Of a stretch of 64,000 nucleotides of DNA, positions 46,254-54,466 are shown one piece after another. This stretch comes from Klebsiella sp. BIGb0138 (GTDB taxonomy: Bacteria > Pseudomonadota > Gammaproteobacteria > Enterobacterales > Enterobacteriaceae): NCBI RefSeq assembly GCF_004342285.1, contig NZ_SMCV01000006.1, forward strand, positions 248,001 to 312,000, in the 5' to 3' direction. A program made the position numbers and the translations under genes. The notes under the pieces were generated by a model, which was not told where the DNA came from, made no database searches, and saw only the letters and a list, made by a program, of their open reading frames with translations. Numbering within the stretch: position 1 is the stretch's first letter; every line of letters starts with the position of its first letter.

Positions 46254-47405
46254 ATGTCGCTTATCACCGATCTACCCGCCATTTTCGATCAGTTCTCCGA
46301 AGCCCGCCAGAAGGGCTTCCTCACCGTGATGGAACTCAAAGAGCACAACATTCCGCTGGTGGGCACCTACTGCACCTTTATGCCGCAGGAGCTTGCCATG
46401 GCGGCTGGCGCGGTGGTCGTCTCGCTGTGTTCTACCTCCGATGAAACCATCGATCAGGCGGAGAAAGAGCTGCCGCGCAACCTCTGCCCGTTGATTAAAA
46501 GCAGCTACGGCTTTGGCAAAACGGACAAATGTCCCTACTTCTACTTTTCCGACCTGGTAGTCGGCGAAACCACCTGCGATGGCAAAAAGAAAATGTACGA
46601 GTACATGGCAGAGTTTAAAGCGGTCCACGTGATGCAGCTGCCGAACAGCGCCAGCGATCCCGCCTCGCGAGCGCTATGGAAAGCGGAGATTCTGCGTTTA
46701 CAGCAGGCGCTGGAAGCCCGTTTCGCTACCCCAATCAGCGAGGCGGCGCTGCGCGAGGCGATCGTGCTGAAGAACCGCGAGCGCCGGGCGCTGGCCAATT
46801 TCTATCGCGTGGGCCAGCTTAATCCTCCCGCGCTCAGCGGCAGCGACATCTTAAAAGTGGTCTACGGCGCGACCTTCCGTTTTGACAAAGAAGCGCTGAT
46901 CGCCGAGCTGAACGAGATGGCCGATCGCGTACGTCATGAATGGCAGGCAGGCACCCGGCTGGCGGCCCGCCCGCGTATTCTGATCACCGGCTGCCCGATC
47001 GGCGGCGCGGCGGAAAAGGTGGTCCGCGCCATCGAAGAGAACGGCGGCTGGGTGGTCGGTTATGAGAACTGCACCGGCGCGAAGGCCACCGAACGCTGCG
47101 TGGCAGAGAGCGGCGACGTCTACGACGCATTGACCGACAAATACCTCGCCATCGGCTGTTCCTGCATCTCGCCGAACGACCAGCGTTTAACCCTGCTGAG
47201 CCAGATGGTCGAAGAGTACCAGGCGGATGGCGTGGTGGATGTGATTTTACAGGCCTGCCACACCTATGCGGTGGAGTCGCTGACGATTAAGCGCCACGTC
47301 CGCCAGCAGCACCACATCCCCTATATGGCGATTGAAACCGACTATTCGACGGCCGATATCGGTCAGCTCAACACCCGCGTCGCGGCGTTTATTGAAATAC
47401 TGTAA
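46254..47405 (+). CDS. yjiM: Double-cubane cluster / 2-hydroxyacyl-CoA dehydratase-like protein YjiM
   Basis: The 383-residue protein is of the HgdB/BcrC family. Cysteines likely to bind Fe-S clusters are in GTYCTFMP, RNLCPLIKSSYGFGKTDKCPYF, LITGCPIGG, ENCTGAKATERCV, LAIGCSCISPND and QACHTY. Family members bind [4Fe-4S] or a double-cubane [8Fe-9S] cluster, and receive low-potential electrons from an ATP-driven activator, here YjiL 9 bp downstream. No partner second subunit is present, which favours the homodimeric double-cubane type. The substrate is unknown. Confidence 0.86.
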   Translation: MSLITDLPAIFDQFSEARQKGFLTVMELKEHNIPLVGTYCTFMPQELAMAAGAVVVSLCSTSDETIDQAEKELPRNLCPLIKSSYGFGKTDKCPYFYFSDLVVGETTCDGKKKMYEYMAEFKAVHVMQLPNSASDPASRALWKAEILRLQQALEARFATPISEAALREAIVLKNRERRALANFYRVGQLNPPALSGSDILKVVYGATFRFDKEALIAELNEMADRVRHEWQAGTRLAARPRILITGCPIGGAAEKVVRAIEENGGWVVGYENCTGAKATERCVAESGDVYDALTDKYLAIGCSCISPNDQRLTLLSQMVEEYQADGVVDVILQACHTYAVESLTIKRHVRQQHHIPYMAIETDYSTADIGQLNTRVAAFIEIL

Positions 47406-47414
47406 GGAAGAGTC

Positions 47415-48182
47415 GTGGTTTTTACGCTAGGTATTGATTCAGGTTCCACGGCGACGAAGGGCATCCTGCTGGCGGATGGCATCATCCAGCGGCGCTTTCT
47501 GTGCCCGACGCCGTTCCGCCCCGCCGACGCGATTGTCGAAGCCCGGGAAACCCTCAGCGCCGGGCTGGCATCCCGGCCGTTTTTGACCTTAACCGGCTAT
47601 GGCCGCCAGCTGGTGGATTTTGCCGATAAGCAGGTGACGGAGATTTCCTGCCACGGGCTTGGCGCCCGCCTGCTGGCTCCGGCAACCCGCACGGTGATTG
47701 ATATCGGCGGCCAGGACAGCAAGGTGATCCAGCTCGATGAGCACGGCAATCTCAGCGACTTCCTGATGAACGACAAATGCGCGGCGGGCACCGGGCGCTT
47801 TCTTGAGGTGATTGCGCGCACGCTTGGTGCCAGCGTAGAGCGGCTGGATGCTATCACCGAGGGCGTTACGCCGCACGCCATCACCAGCATGTGCACGGTC
47901 TTCGCCGAATCCGAAGTGATCAGCCTGCGATCGGCGGGGGTACCACCGGAGGCTATTCTGGCCGGGGTGGTTAACGCCATGGCCCGGCGCAGCGCCCACT
48001 TCATCGGTCGGCTGCCGGCGCAGGGGCCGCTGCTGTTTACCGGCGGCGTCAGCCGCTGCGCGACGTTCGCCGCTATGCTGGAACGTCACGTCGGCATGGT
48101 GGTGCACAGGCATCCGGACGCCCAGTTTGCCGGGGCCATCGGCGCGGCGCTGATCGGCCAACGCCAGAGGCGACGAGAATGA
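47415..48182 (+). CDS. yjiL: ATP-dependent Fe-S activator/reductase YjiL (HgdC/BadF family)
   Basis: The 255-residue ASKHA-fold ATPase has the phosphate loop GIDSGSTATKGILL at the N-terminus and VIDIGGQDSKVI near 96. Two Cys in NDKCAAGTGRFLEVIA and SMCTVFAESEVISL bind the [4Fe-4S] cluster shared across the dimer. It couples ATP hydrolysis to electron injection into YjiM. It starts at a GTG after AAGGAAG. The downstream DUF3343 gene overlaps its stop by ATGA. Confidence 0.9.
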   Translation: MVFTLGIDSGSTATKGILLADGIIQRRFLCPTPFRPADAIVEARETLSAGLASRPFLTLTGYGRQLVDFADKQVTEISCHGLGARLLAPATRTVIDIGGQDSKVIQLDEHGNLSDFLMNDKCAAGTGRFLEVIARTLGASVERLDAITEGVTPHAITSMCTVFAESEVISLRSAGVPPEAILAGVVNAMARRSAHFIGRLPAQGPLLFTGGVSRCATFAAMLERHVGMVVHRHPDAQFAGAIGAALIGQRQRRRE

Positions 48183-48427
48183 CGACGTATCTGTTTTTAT
48201 TTCATTCAACGGTAGGGGTGGTGCGGATGCGTAAAGCCCTGCAGGCGGCGGGACTCTCCTTTCAGGTCAAGGATATCCCGCGCCAGCTGCGCAGCGGCTG
48301 CGGGCTGTGCATTTATCTGCGCTGTCTACCAGGAGAAGAGCAGCGTTGGGTGACCCCCGGGGAAACGGCGGCGATTTACCGCTATGCCGATGGGCAGTGG
48401 CGCTGCGCCTCAAGCTGGCCAGCCTGA
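48179..48427 (+). CDS. DUF3343 protein (putative Se/S-carrier-like)
   Basis: The 82-residue protein shows the DUF3343 pattern: an N-terminal YLFLFHSTVGVVRMRKALQAAG, then a Cys-x2-Cys in RSGCGLCIYLR with a further Cys nearby. Members often neighbour YedF-type and HgdC-type genes. ATGA overlap with yjiL makes it the third member of a yjiM-yjiL-DUF3343 unit. A sulfur- or electron-handling role is possible but unproven. Confidence 0.8.
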   Translation: MTTYLFLFHSTVGVVRMRKALQAAGLSFQVKDIPRQLRSGCGLCIYLRCLPGEEQRWVTPGETAAIYRYADGQWRCASSWPA

Positions 48428-48429
48428 GG

Positions 48430-49494
48430 CTATTCCGTGATGACAAACCGCGTCGGGGCGAAACAGTTCAGGATCCGGTGCACCAGAAAGACCAGCGTCA
48501 GCGTCACAATAAGCGACGTGGTCACCGAGGTGATGCGATAGAGGTCGCTGAAGATCAGATCCTGGTCGGGTTGCAGGTTCTGGCCGAACATAATCCCGAT
48601 CGTGGTAATACTGGCGAAACCCACCCCGGCGCCGACCTTCTCCATCACGTGCAGGCGCGCGCTGAAGGCCAACCCCAGGCCGATCAGCGGCATCATCAGC
48701 ACCATATGATTGCTGAAATCATAGATCAGTAGCTGCACCACCAGAATATACAGGCACGCCAGCACCACCCCCACCACGCGCCACAGCGAGCTGATCACCG
48801 CGCCGCGATAGTGCATCGGGAAGAGGATCAAAATCCCCGCCATCAGCGCCGAGAGGGAATCGCTCAGATCGCAGATCTGGAAGACCACGAAAATGAGGGT
48901 GGCGACGGTACCGGAGAGCAGAGACTCATGGCGGATGCGGGCGGCGTCTTTCTCGATGCGCGGCGGCGGCTTCCGCGGTTCCACATCCGGGATCAGGTAA
49001 TTCATTAACGCGCTGAGCGCCACCGCCATCACGCAGGCTTCCATATTAGAGAACAGCAGCGTGTGCCAGTTGCTGGTGGGATAGCTCATAAAGTTGAGCA
49101 TCGTGCTCTGACAGACCACCCCCATCGACCCCAGCAGAAACAGCGGCCCCTGGCTCATAAAGCGAAAACGCATCACGTAGAGGCCAAAAACCACCAGCGT
49201 CATGATCACCGGCCATTGCGACAAATAGCCGACGATCAGCACCATTTCCACGCAATTCACCGCCGCGCTAAAAATGAACTGCGTTGCGACGTGGCGGTTG
49301 AAAACCGGCACCAGCGACAGCAGCATCAGCGGATAGACCACAAAGAAAACGCCGTACTGCACGTCGTAGAAGGTCGATATGCTCAGCGCAATCATCCCGG
49401 CGAAGGCAATGCGCAGCGTCTGGCGAAAGTCATTCGCCGTATAGACGATATTGCCGTGCGGGGTGAAGACCCGGGCCAGCGTATTAATAGACAT
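48430..49494 (-). CDS. FUSC/DUF2955 inner-membrane efflux protein
   Basis: The 354-residue protein has about ten helices in two clusters separated by a short cytoplasmic loop (PDVEPRKPPPRIEKDAARIRH), in the DUF2955/FUSC (AaeB- or YccS-like) group. The HlyD-type gene upstream overlaps it by 11 bp, so the two form an AaeAB-like exporter. Known relatives export aromatic acids or drugs; the substrate here is unknown. Its 3' end almost touches the convergent DUF3343 gene. Confidence 0.82.
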   Translation of the reverse strand: MSINTLARVFTPHGNIVYTANDFRQTLRIAFAGMIALSISTFYDVQYGVFFVVYPLMLLSLVPVFNRHVATQFIFSAAVNCVEMVLIVGYLSQWPVIMTLVVFGLYVMRFRFMSQGPLFLLGSMGVVCQSTMLNFMSYPTSNWHTLLFSNMEACVMAVALSALMNYLIPDVEPRKPPPRIEKDAARIRHESLLSGTVATLIFVVFQICDLSDSLSALMAGILILFPMHYRGAVISSLWRVVGVVLACLYILVVQLLIYDFSNHMVLMMPLIGLGLAFSARLHVMEKVGAGVGFASITTIGIMFGQNLQPDQDLIFSDLYRITSVTTSLIVTLTLVFLVHRILNCFAPTRFVITE

Positions 49495-50551
49495 AGTGCA
49501 GCAGGCTCACCAGATGGATCTGCAGCCCGGCAAAGGTACGGGCGAACGGCCCCTCGCTATTATAGAGCTGTACCGTAGCGCGAGCCCCGGTCGGCAGCGC
49601 CTTTTCCAGCGGCTCGTCGAGGGCGACGTGGATACGCATCCGCTGGGCATCGCGTACCCAGCGGGTGGACTGCTCCGGCTGCGACAGCTGGCCGTTAACC
49701 TCTTCCTGGCCGGCCAGAATACCGGCATCGCTGCTGGTGACGTGCGCCGGGAAGACTTTACCCGGCAGAGCGTCAAAGACCACCGCGGCATCGGTATTCA
49801 CTCCGGTATGACGCAGGCTTTTCTCACGAAAATCGGCGACGATATCAGTATGGTTGCTGACCAGCGCCAGCAGCGGCGTGGCGGCGGTAGAATACAGGCC
49901 GGGGTTGAGCTGCAGGTTGCTCACCATCCCGTCCGTTTCGGCGTAGACTTTGCTCCAGCCAAGGTTGAGCCGCGCCTCTTCCAGCGCATTACGGTATTTT
50001 TGCAGCGTGACGTTGCGGCTATCGTCACGCTCCCCGCGTTGGATTAACAGATTCTGAATGCTGGCATTCAGCGCGCTCACCGCTTGTTCGCTGCTCTGCC
50101 AGGTGGTGCGCACCTTATCCAGATCCGCCTGCGAGACGTTCTGCATGGCGCTCAGGCGCTGGTAGCGATCGAGGGTGACCTTATCGTTGCGGGCGGTGTA
50201 CTGCGCGGTACGCAGGTTGGCGCGCGCGGCGGCGATCTGCGCATCCAGCTGCTGGTTGCTCAGCTTCGCCTGGGCAAGCGCAATCTGCGCCGCCTGGACT
50301 TTGTTGATAAACGGCGTCGGATCCAGCTCATAGAGCAGGTCTCCCTTCTTCACCTGGCTATTATTGTGCACATAGACCTGTGACACATAGCCGGAGACCC
50401 GCGGTGCGACCGGGGTCACCACCCGCATCACGGTGGAGTCCGGCGTCAGCGGGATCCAGATATCGGCAACGATAAACCAGGCGAATACCACCAGGAAAGT
50501 GGCAATACTCACCCTTACCCAGCGGGCAAATTTTTGTTCTGGCGTCATCAT
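49484..50551 (-). CDS. HlyD/EmrA-type membrane-fusion protein
   Basis: The 355-residue periplasmic adaptor has one N-terminal anchor (ATFLVVFAWFIVADIWIPL), a biotinyl-lipoyl-like part with MRVVTPVAPRVSGYVSQVYVHNNSQVKKGDLLYELDP, and a long alpha-helical hairpin. It links the FUSC protein to an outer-membrane channel encoded elsewhere. Tandem ATG codons open the gene with no clear ribosome site, 6 bp after the marR-type gene, so translation is probably coupled. Confidence 0.88.
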   Translation of the reverse strand: MMTPEQKFARWVRVSIATFLVVFAWFIVADIWIPLTPDSTVMRVVTPVAPRVSGYVSQVYVHNNSQVKKGDLLYELDPTPFINKVQAAQIALAQAKLSNQQLDAQIAAARANLRTAQYTARNDKVTLDRYQRLSAMQNVSQADLDKVRTTWQSSEQAVSALNASIQNLLIQRGERDDSRNVTLQKYRNALEEARLNLGWSKVYAETDGMVSNLQLNPGLYSTAATPLLALVSNHTDIVADFREKSLRHTGVNTDAAVVFDALPGKVFPAHVTSSDAGILAGQEEVNGQLSQPEQSTRWVRDAQRMRIHVALDEPLEKALPTGARATVQLYNSEGPFARTFAGLQIHLVSLLHYVY

Positions 50552-50557
50552 AGTTTT

Positions 50558-51022
50558 TTAGATCTTATTATCTTCTTCGCGGATGATCCGCAAATTGCAG
50601 GCGATTTGATTTAATGTGGCGCTGAAGGTGGCGAGATCGTCCGGCGGAATGGTCCGGGTGACCCGGGTTTGATAAACCTCAATCACGCGGTTCAGCTCTT
50701 CCAGTATCGACCGACCTTCCGCCGTCAACGTCAGCAGGCGTATACGTTTGTCATAGGGCGATGTTGAACGTAGCAGATAGCCCTGGTTTTCGAGCTGCGT
50801 GAGGGTGCGCATCAGCGGTGGCAGTTCAATGCCCTGCACCTCCGCCAGTTCGCTGACTGAGACGTTGTCCCCCAGCTGATGCAGCTGCATCAGCACCGTC
50901 CAGCTTGACTGGGTCAGGCCGGTCTCGGTGATGGCGGCGTCGATGGTCGCGCGCCACTGGCGGACCACCATCGCCATCCGCATCCCCATCGGGCGGCGGG
51001 CAAACAGTTCGTCTTCGGTCAT
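50558..51022 (-). CDS. MarR/SlyA-type repressor of the efflux operon
   Basis: The 154-residue winged-helix regulator includes TGLTQSSWTVLMQLHQLGDNVSVSELAEVQGIELPPLMRTLTQLENQGYLLRSTSPYDKRIRLLTLT. It is the first gene of the MarR-HlyD-FUSC operon. A perfect 7-bp inverted repeat, ATACTTA-N6-TAAGTAT, lies about 33 bp upstream and is its likely operator. The inducer would be a small aromatic or drug-like molecule; this is inference. Confidence 0.88.
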   Translation of the reverse strand: MTEDELFARRPMGMRMAMVVRQWRATIDAAITETGLTQSSWTVLMQLHQLGDNVSVSELAEVQGIELPPLMRTLTQLENQGYLLRSTSPYDKRIRLLTLTAEGRSILEELNRVIEVYQTRVTRTIPPDDLATFSATLNQIACNLRIIREEDNKI

Positions 51023-51054
51023 GTTTCTTTCCTCAGTTAGCTGAGAAGAAAATA

Positions 51055-51074
51055 ATACTTATCAGGGTAAGTAT
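51055..51074. promoter_or_regulatory. MarR-type operator upstream of efflux operon
   Basis: Perfect arms ATACTTA (51055-51061) and TAAGTAT (51068-51074) are separated by 6 bp. A second small dyad, CTCAG-N4-CTGAG, lies at 51032-51045, nearer the start codon. Confidence 0.65.
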
Positions 51075-51139
51075 CAAGAAACAGCGGACGCAGAAGCATT
51101 AATTGATAAATATCGTGAATGTCATAACTCTGGCGGGTA

Positions 51140-51216
51140 TTTCCCCGGTCACGCTGCGCTTATAAGGGCTACGGGGCGATAGCCCTTATAAGGCGTTTAC
51201 GCGCAGTCCGGGGAAA
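51140..51216. repeat. BIME-like 77-bp multi-arm palindrome
   Basis: Three nested arm pairs are present. They are TTTCCCCGG/CCGGGGAAA (51140-51148, 51208-51216), CTGCGC/GCGCAG (51154-51159, 51201-51206) and the perfect 12-bp TTATAAGGGCTA/TAGCCCTTATAA (51160-51171, 51180-51191). Two inverted REP units would give this structure. It lies after yjiS and upstream of the MarR-type gene. Confidence 0.7.
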
Positions 51217-51226
51217 AGCGCATTTT

Positions 51227-51391
51227 TTAATTTATCTGATCCCGCCGTAACCCGACGTCTTTCAGCTGTTCGTCGCTCATTCGCTGCAGTACCCGTCGGG
51301 TTTGTTCCCGAAGCCACCATTTTTTGAGCGCCCGACTCAGTAATACGAAGCCGATAAACGGCTGTCTTGCCCGGTTCTCGTGAAATTCCAT
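51227..51391 (-). CDS. yjiS: DUF1127 small protein YjiS
   Basis: The 54-residue basic protein starts MEFHENRARQPFIGFVLL and ends with the DUF1127 motif TRRVLQRMSDEQLKDVGLRR. It is clearly the E. coli yjiS product, beside yjiR as there. GGAGG sits upstream of the ATG at 51391. DUF1127 proteins are small Arg-rich factors linked to RNA or phosphate/carbon regulation in other bacteria; the role of YjiS is unknown. Confidence 0.93.
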   Translation of the reverse strand: MEFHENRARQPFIGFVLLSRALKKWWLREQTRRVLQRMSDEQLKDVGLRRDQIN

Positions 51392-51445
51392 CCTCTACCT
51401 CCTCGCCTTACCAGAGGCTTTATCTTCACGGATCCGAGGCTAAAC

Positions 51446-51547
51446 AATACAGATTCACAAAATACTTTTCTTTAACATACAGATTGGCTAAAACGGTATC
51501 TGCGTGGAATTTTTCCCGCCAATCTGTACCGGTTTATCCATCTGTAT
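51446..51547. promoter_or_regulatory. Four TACAGATT-type boxes upstream of yjiR
   Basis: Two boxes point forward (51448-51455 and 51478-51488, TACAGATTGGC). Two point backward (51518-51528, GCCAATCTGTA, and 51540-51546, ATCTGTA). The central pair is a perfect 11-bp inverted repeat. They fill the yjiR-yjiS divergent promoter and are probably YjiR operators. Confidence 0.6.
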
Positions 51548-51568
51548 GGCGAAAATAAGGGATACAGC

Positions 51569-52981
51569 ATGACGCGTTATCAACATCTGGCCAATCTGCT
51601 GGCGGAGCGCATTGAACAAGGCCTGTATCGCGACGGTGAAAAGCTGCCTTCGGTACGCAGCCTGAGCCAGGAGCACGGAGTCAGCATCAGCACCGTTCAG
51701 CAGGCCTACCAGACCCTGGAACAACAGCGGCTGATCACCCCGCAGCCGCGATCCGGCTATTTTGTCGCCCCGCGGAAAGCTCAACCGCCGGTGCCGCCGA
51801 TGTCGCGCCCGGTACAGCGCCCGGTGGAGATCACCCAGTGGGATCAGGTGTTGACCATGCTCGACGCGCGCAACGACAAATCGATCATCCCTTTCGGCGG
51901 CGGTTCACCGGACGTCACTCAGCCGAGCCTGAAACCGCTGTGGCGCGAGCTCAGCCGGGTGGTACAGCATAATCTCAGCGAAGTACTTAACTATGACGAA
52001 CTGGCGGGGCGCCGCGAACTGCGGGAGCAGATCGCCCGCCTGATGCTGGACGGCGGTTCCGTGGTCACCGCCAACGATCTGGTGATCACCAGCGGGTGTC
52101 ACAGTGCGCTGTCGCTGGCCCTGCTGTCGGTGTGCCAGCCTGGCGACATCGTCGCGGTGGAGTCGCCGACCTATTACGGCACCATGCAGCTGCTGCGCGG
52201 TTTAGGGATCAAAGCCATTGAGATCCCGACCGATCCGGACAGCGGGATCAGTATTGAAGCGCTGGAGCTGGCGCTGGAGCAGTGGCCGATCAAAGGGGTG
52301 ATCCTGGTTCCCAACTGCAACAACCCGCAGGGGTTTATTATGCCGGACGCCCGTAAGCGGGCCGTGCTAACCCTCGCCCAGCGCCACGATATCGTCATTT
52401 TTGAGGATGATATTTACGGCGAGCTGGCCACCGACTACCCGCGTCCGCGCACCATTCATTCATGGGATATCGACGGCCGGGTCATGCTCTGCAGTTCCTT
52501 TACCAAAACCATTGCCCCCGGACTGCGCATCGGCTGGATTGCGCCCGGCCGCTATTACGATCGTCTGCTGCAGATGAAATATGCCGCCAGCGGCACCAAC
52601 GTCCCGGCCACCCAGCTGGCGGCCTCAACGTTCATTAGCGAAGGCCACTACCATCGCCACGTGCGGCGCATGCGCCAGATCTATCAGCGCAACATGGAGA
52701 TCTATACCTGCTGGCTGCGGGAGTATTTTCCCTGCGGGATCTGCGTCACCCGACCAAAGGGCGGCTATATGCTGTGGGTCGAGCTTCCCGAACACGTGGA
52801 TATGGTCTGCGTCGCCAAACAGCTGTGCCGCCTGAAAATCCAGGTCGCGCCGGGGTCGCTGTTTTCGGCCTCGGGGAAATACCGCAACTGCGTCAGGATC
52901 AACTGCGCCCTGCCGCCGATCGACAAGCACCGGGAGGTGATGGTGAAGCTGGGCGAAGCGGTGAAGGTGGCGATGGAGTGA
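51569..52981 (+). CDS. yjiR: MocR-type regulator YjiR (GntR HTH plus aminotransferase fold)
   Basis: The 470-residue protein has an N-terminal GntR winged helix (residues 1-70, LPSVRSLSQEHGVSISTVQQAYQTLE) fused to a fold-type I aminotransferase-like domain. The PLP Lys is in CSSFTKTIAPGLRIGW, so cofactor binding is probable. Length and sequence match E. coli YjiR. The effector is unknown, though MocR proteins sense amino-group compounds through PLP. It is divergent from yjiS across a gap rich in TACAGATT boxes. Confidence 0.92.
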   Translation: MTRYQHLANLLAERIEQGLYRDGEKLPSVRSLSQEHGVSISTVQQAYQTLEQQRLITPQPRSGYFVAPRKAQPPVPPMSRPVQRPVEITQWDQVLTMLDARNDKSIIPFGGGSPDVTQPSLKPLWRELSRVVQHNLSEVLNYDELAGRRELREQIARLMLDGGSVVTANDLVITSGCHSALSLALLSVCQPGDIVAVESPTYYGTMQLLRGLGIKAIEIPTDPDSGISIEALELALEQWPIKGVILVPNCNNPQGFIMPDARKRAVLTLAQRHDIVIFEDDIYGELATDYPRPRTIHSWDIDGRVMLCSSFTKTIAPGLRIGWIAPGRYYDRLLQMKYAASGTNVPATQLAASTFISEGHYHRHVRRMRQIYQRNMEIYTCWLREYFPCGICVTRPKGGYMLWVELPEHVDMVCVAKQLCRLKIQVAPGSLFSASGKYRNCVRINCALPPIDKHREVMVKLGEAVKVAME

Positions 52982-53004
52982 GTTTTTCACCGTCACGAAC
53001 TGGC

Positions 53005-53038
53005 TTGTCCCCGGCAGCGCTGCGCTGACCGGGGCTAA
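53005..53038. repeat. REP-like element between yjiR and fosA
   Basis: The outer stem CCCCGG (53009-53014) with CCGGGG (53029-53034) and the inner CAGCGC/GCGCTG form a perfect two-part hairpin. Its right edge contains the fosA stop codon. Confidence 0.7.
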
Positions 53039-53478
53039 GGGTTCCCGGCCACCTGCGGGTCCTCGTCAAAAAACACCATCCCTTTATACGGCCGCTCGCG
53101 ACAGGCGGCCAGGCGACGGGCCAGGCTGCCGACGTGCAGCTCCAGCTTGTGGCCGTCGGGGTCGAGGAAGTAATAAGACGCCCCTTCGCTTTTATTCACT
53201 TTCCACATCGTCACCCCGGCCACCTCCAGACGGGCGGCAAACCCGGCGAAATCGGCTTCGGCGATGCTAAACGCGTAGTGGGTATAGTCGCTCTCCTCCG
53301 GCGGGGTGGGGCGCCGCTGCGGGTCCAGCGACAGGCACAGCCACAGATCGCCGCAGGCAAGATAGGCTCCGCCGTCCCAGCGGGCGTGCAGCTTCATCCC
53401 CAGCAGCTGGTGATAAAAGGCGACGCTCGGCGCCAGCTCGCTGACTGCCAGGGTCAGGTGATTTAATCCGCTCAGCAT
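53035..53478 (-). CDS. fosA: Fosfomycin glutathione transferase FosA (chromosomal)
   Basis: The 147-residue Mn2+/K+-dependent vicinal-oxygen-chelate enzyme opens the fosfomycin epoxide with glutathione. The N-terminal metal His is in [10 protein letters not shown]; the second His and the Glu are in DYTHYAFSI and [11 protein letters not shown]. The sequence is close to the Klebsiella chromosomal FosA, which gives intrinsic low-level tolerance. Eight extra residues (after MVFFDE) extend it beyond the usual 139-residue end, and the stop lies in a REP element. It overlaps the lysR-type gene upstream by 7 bp. Confidence 0.93.
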   Translation of the reverse strand: MLSGLNHLTLAVSELAPSVAFYHQLLGMKLHARWDGGAYLACGDLWLCLSLDPQRRPTPPEESDYTHYAFSIAEADFAGFAARLEVAGVTMWKVNKSEGASYYFLDPDGHKLELHVGSLARRLAACRERPYKGMVFFDEDPQVAGNP

Positions 53479-54380
53479 GGTTTATCCTCTAATGACATCA
53501 CGATTTGCTGCCGTAGCCATTGGTGCGCCGGATCGCGGTGCCAGCGCTCGTGCCACAGCATCAGCATATCAAACCCGGCCACCGCCAGCGGCGGCTCAAT
53601 AACCGTCAGCCCGCTAACCCCGCGCACCAGCCGCTCCGGCACCACCGCCACCAGCTCGCTGTTGCGCAGCGTCTCCAGCATAAACAGGAAATGTGGCACC
53701 GAAAGGACAACCCGTCGCGCCAGCCCGAGATTAGCCAGCGCGATATCGGTCGCCGCATGAAAACCGCCGCCGTCCGGCGAGACGATCGCCTGCTCCAGCT
53801 GGCAGAACCGTGCAAGGCTCAGCCCGGGATTGAGCGCCGGGTGCCCCGCTCTGCCCGCCAGCACGTAACGCTCGCTGAACAGCAGTCGCTGATGCAGTTC
53901 CGGCGGCGCGCCATCCCGGGTATGAAGAACCAGATCCACCTCGTCACGTTCCGCCTGCTGCACCAGCCGTGCCGGCTGGAGCTCAAACACCGCCAGGCGG
54001 CTGGCCGGCGATGCCAGCCGCAGCGCGTGCAACGCCGGAAGCAAAATCGCCGAGGCCATATAATCTGTCGCCGCGACGCGCCAGGTCTGCGCCGCCGTCG
54101 CCGGATCGAACCGACTGGCGGGCGCCACCGCCTGCTCGAGGGCGGTGAGCGCATCGCGCAGCGGCCCGCGTAACTCATCGGCGCGAGCGGTAGGCAGCAT
54201 GCCGCGCGGCCCCGGCAGTAGCAGCGGGTCGGCAAAGATCTCCCGCAGTCTGGCGAGCTGGATACTGACCGATGGCTGCGACAGATTCAGCCGCTGCGCC
54301 GCCCGCGTGACGTTGTGTTCACTCAGCAGCACATCGAGGGTGCGCAGCAGATTAAGGTCCAGACGGTGTAAATTAATCAC
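53472..54380 (-). CDS. LysR-family regulator upstream of fosA
   Basis: The 302-residue LysR-type protein has an N-terminal helix-turn-helix ([41 protein letters not shown]) and a periplasmic-binding-like effector domain. It is divergent from a quinone-reductase-like gene, the classical arrangement for LysR control of that neighbour, and reads into fosA. An AT-rich dyad (ATTTAAGTAATTAATTT, near 54392-54408) in the 86-bp divergent gap may be its site. The effector is unknown. Confidence 0.88.
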   Translation of the reverse strand: MINLHRLDLNLLRTLDVLLSEHNVTRAAQRLNLSQPSVSIQLARLREIFADPLLLPGPRGMLPTARADELRGPLRDALTALEQAVAPASRFDPATAAQTWRVAATDYMASAILLPALHALRLASPASRLAVFELQPARLVQQAERDEVDLVLHTRDGAPPELHQRLLFSERYVLAGRAGHPALNPGLSLARFCQLEQAIVSPDGGGFHAATDIALANLGLARRVVLSVPHFLFMLETLRNSELVAVVPERLVRGVSGLTVIEPPLAVAGFDMLMLWHERWHRDPAHQWLRQQIVMSLEDKPC

Positions 54381-54466
54381 AGCTATACCTGAGATTTAAG
54401 TAATTAATTTCTACTATAACGGCTCAGCGCCTACTCTGCAGCTCTCCACAGCCCAGAGGTGATGTT

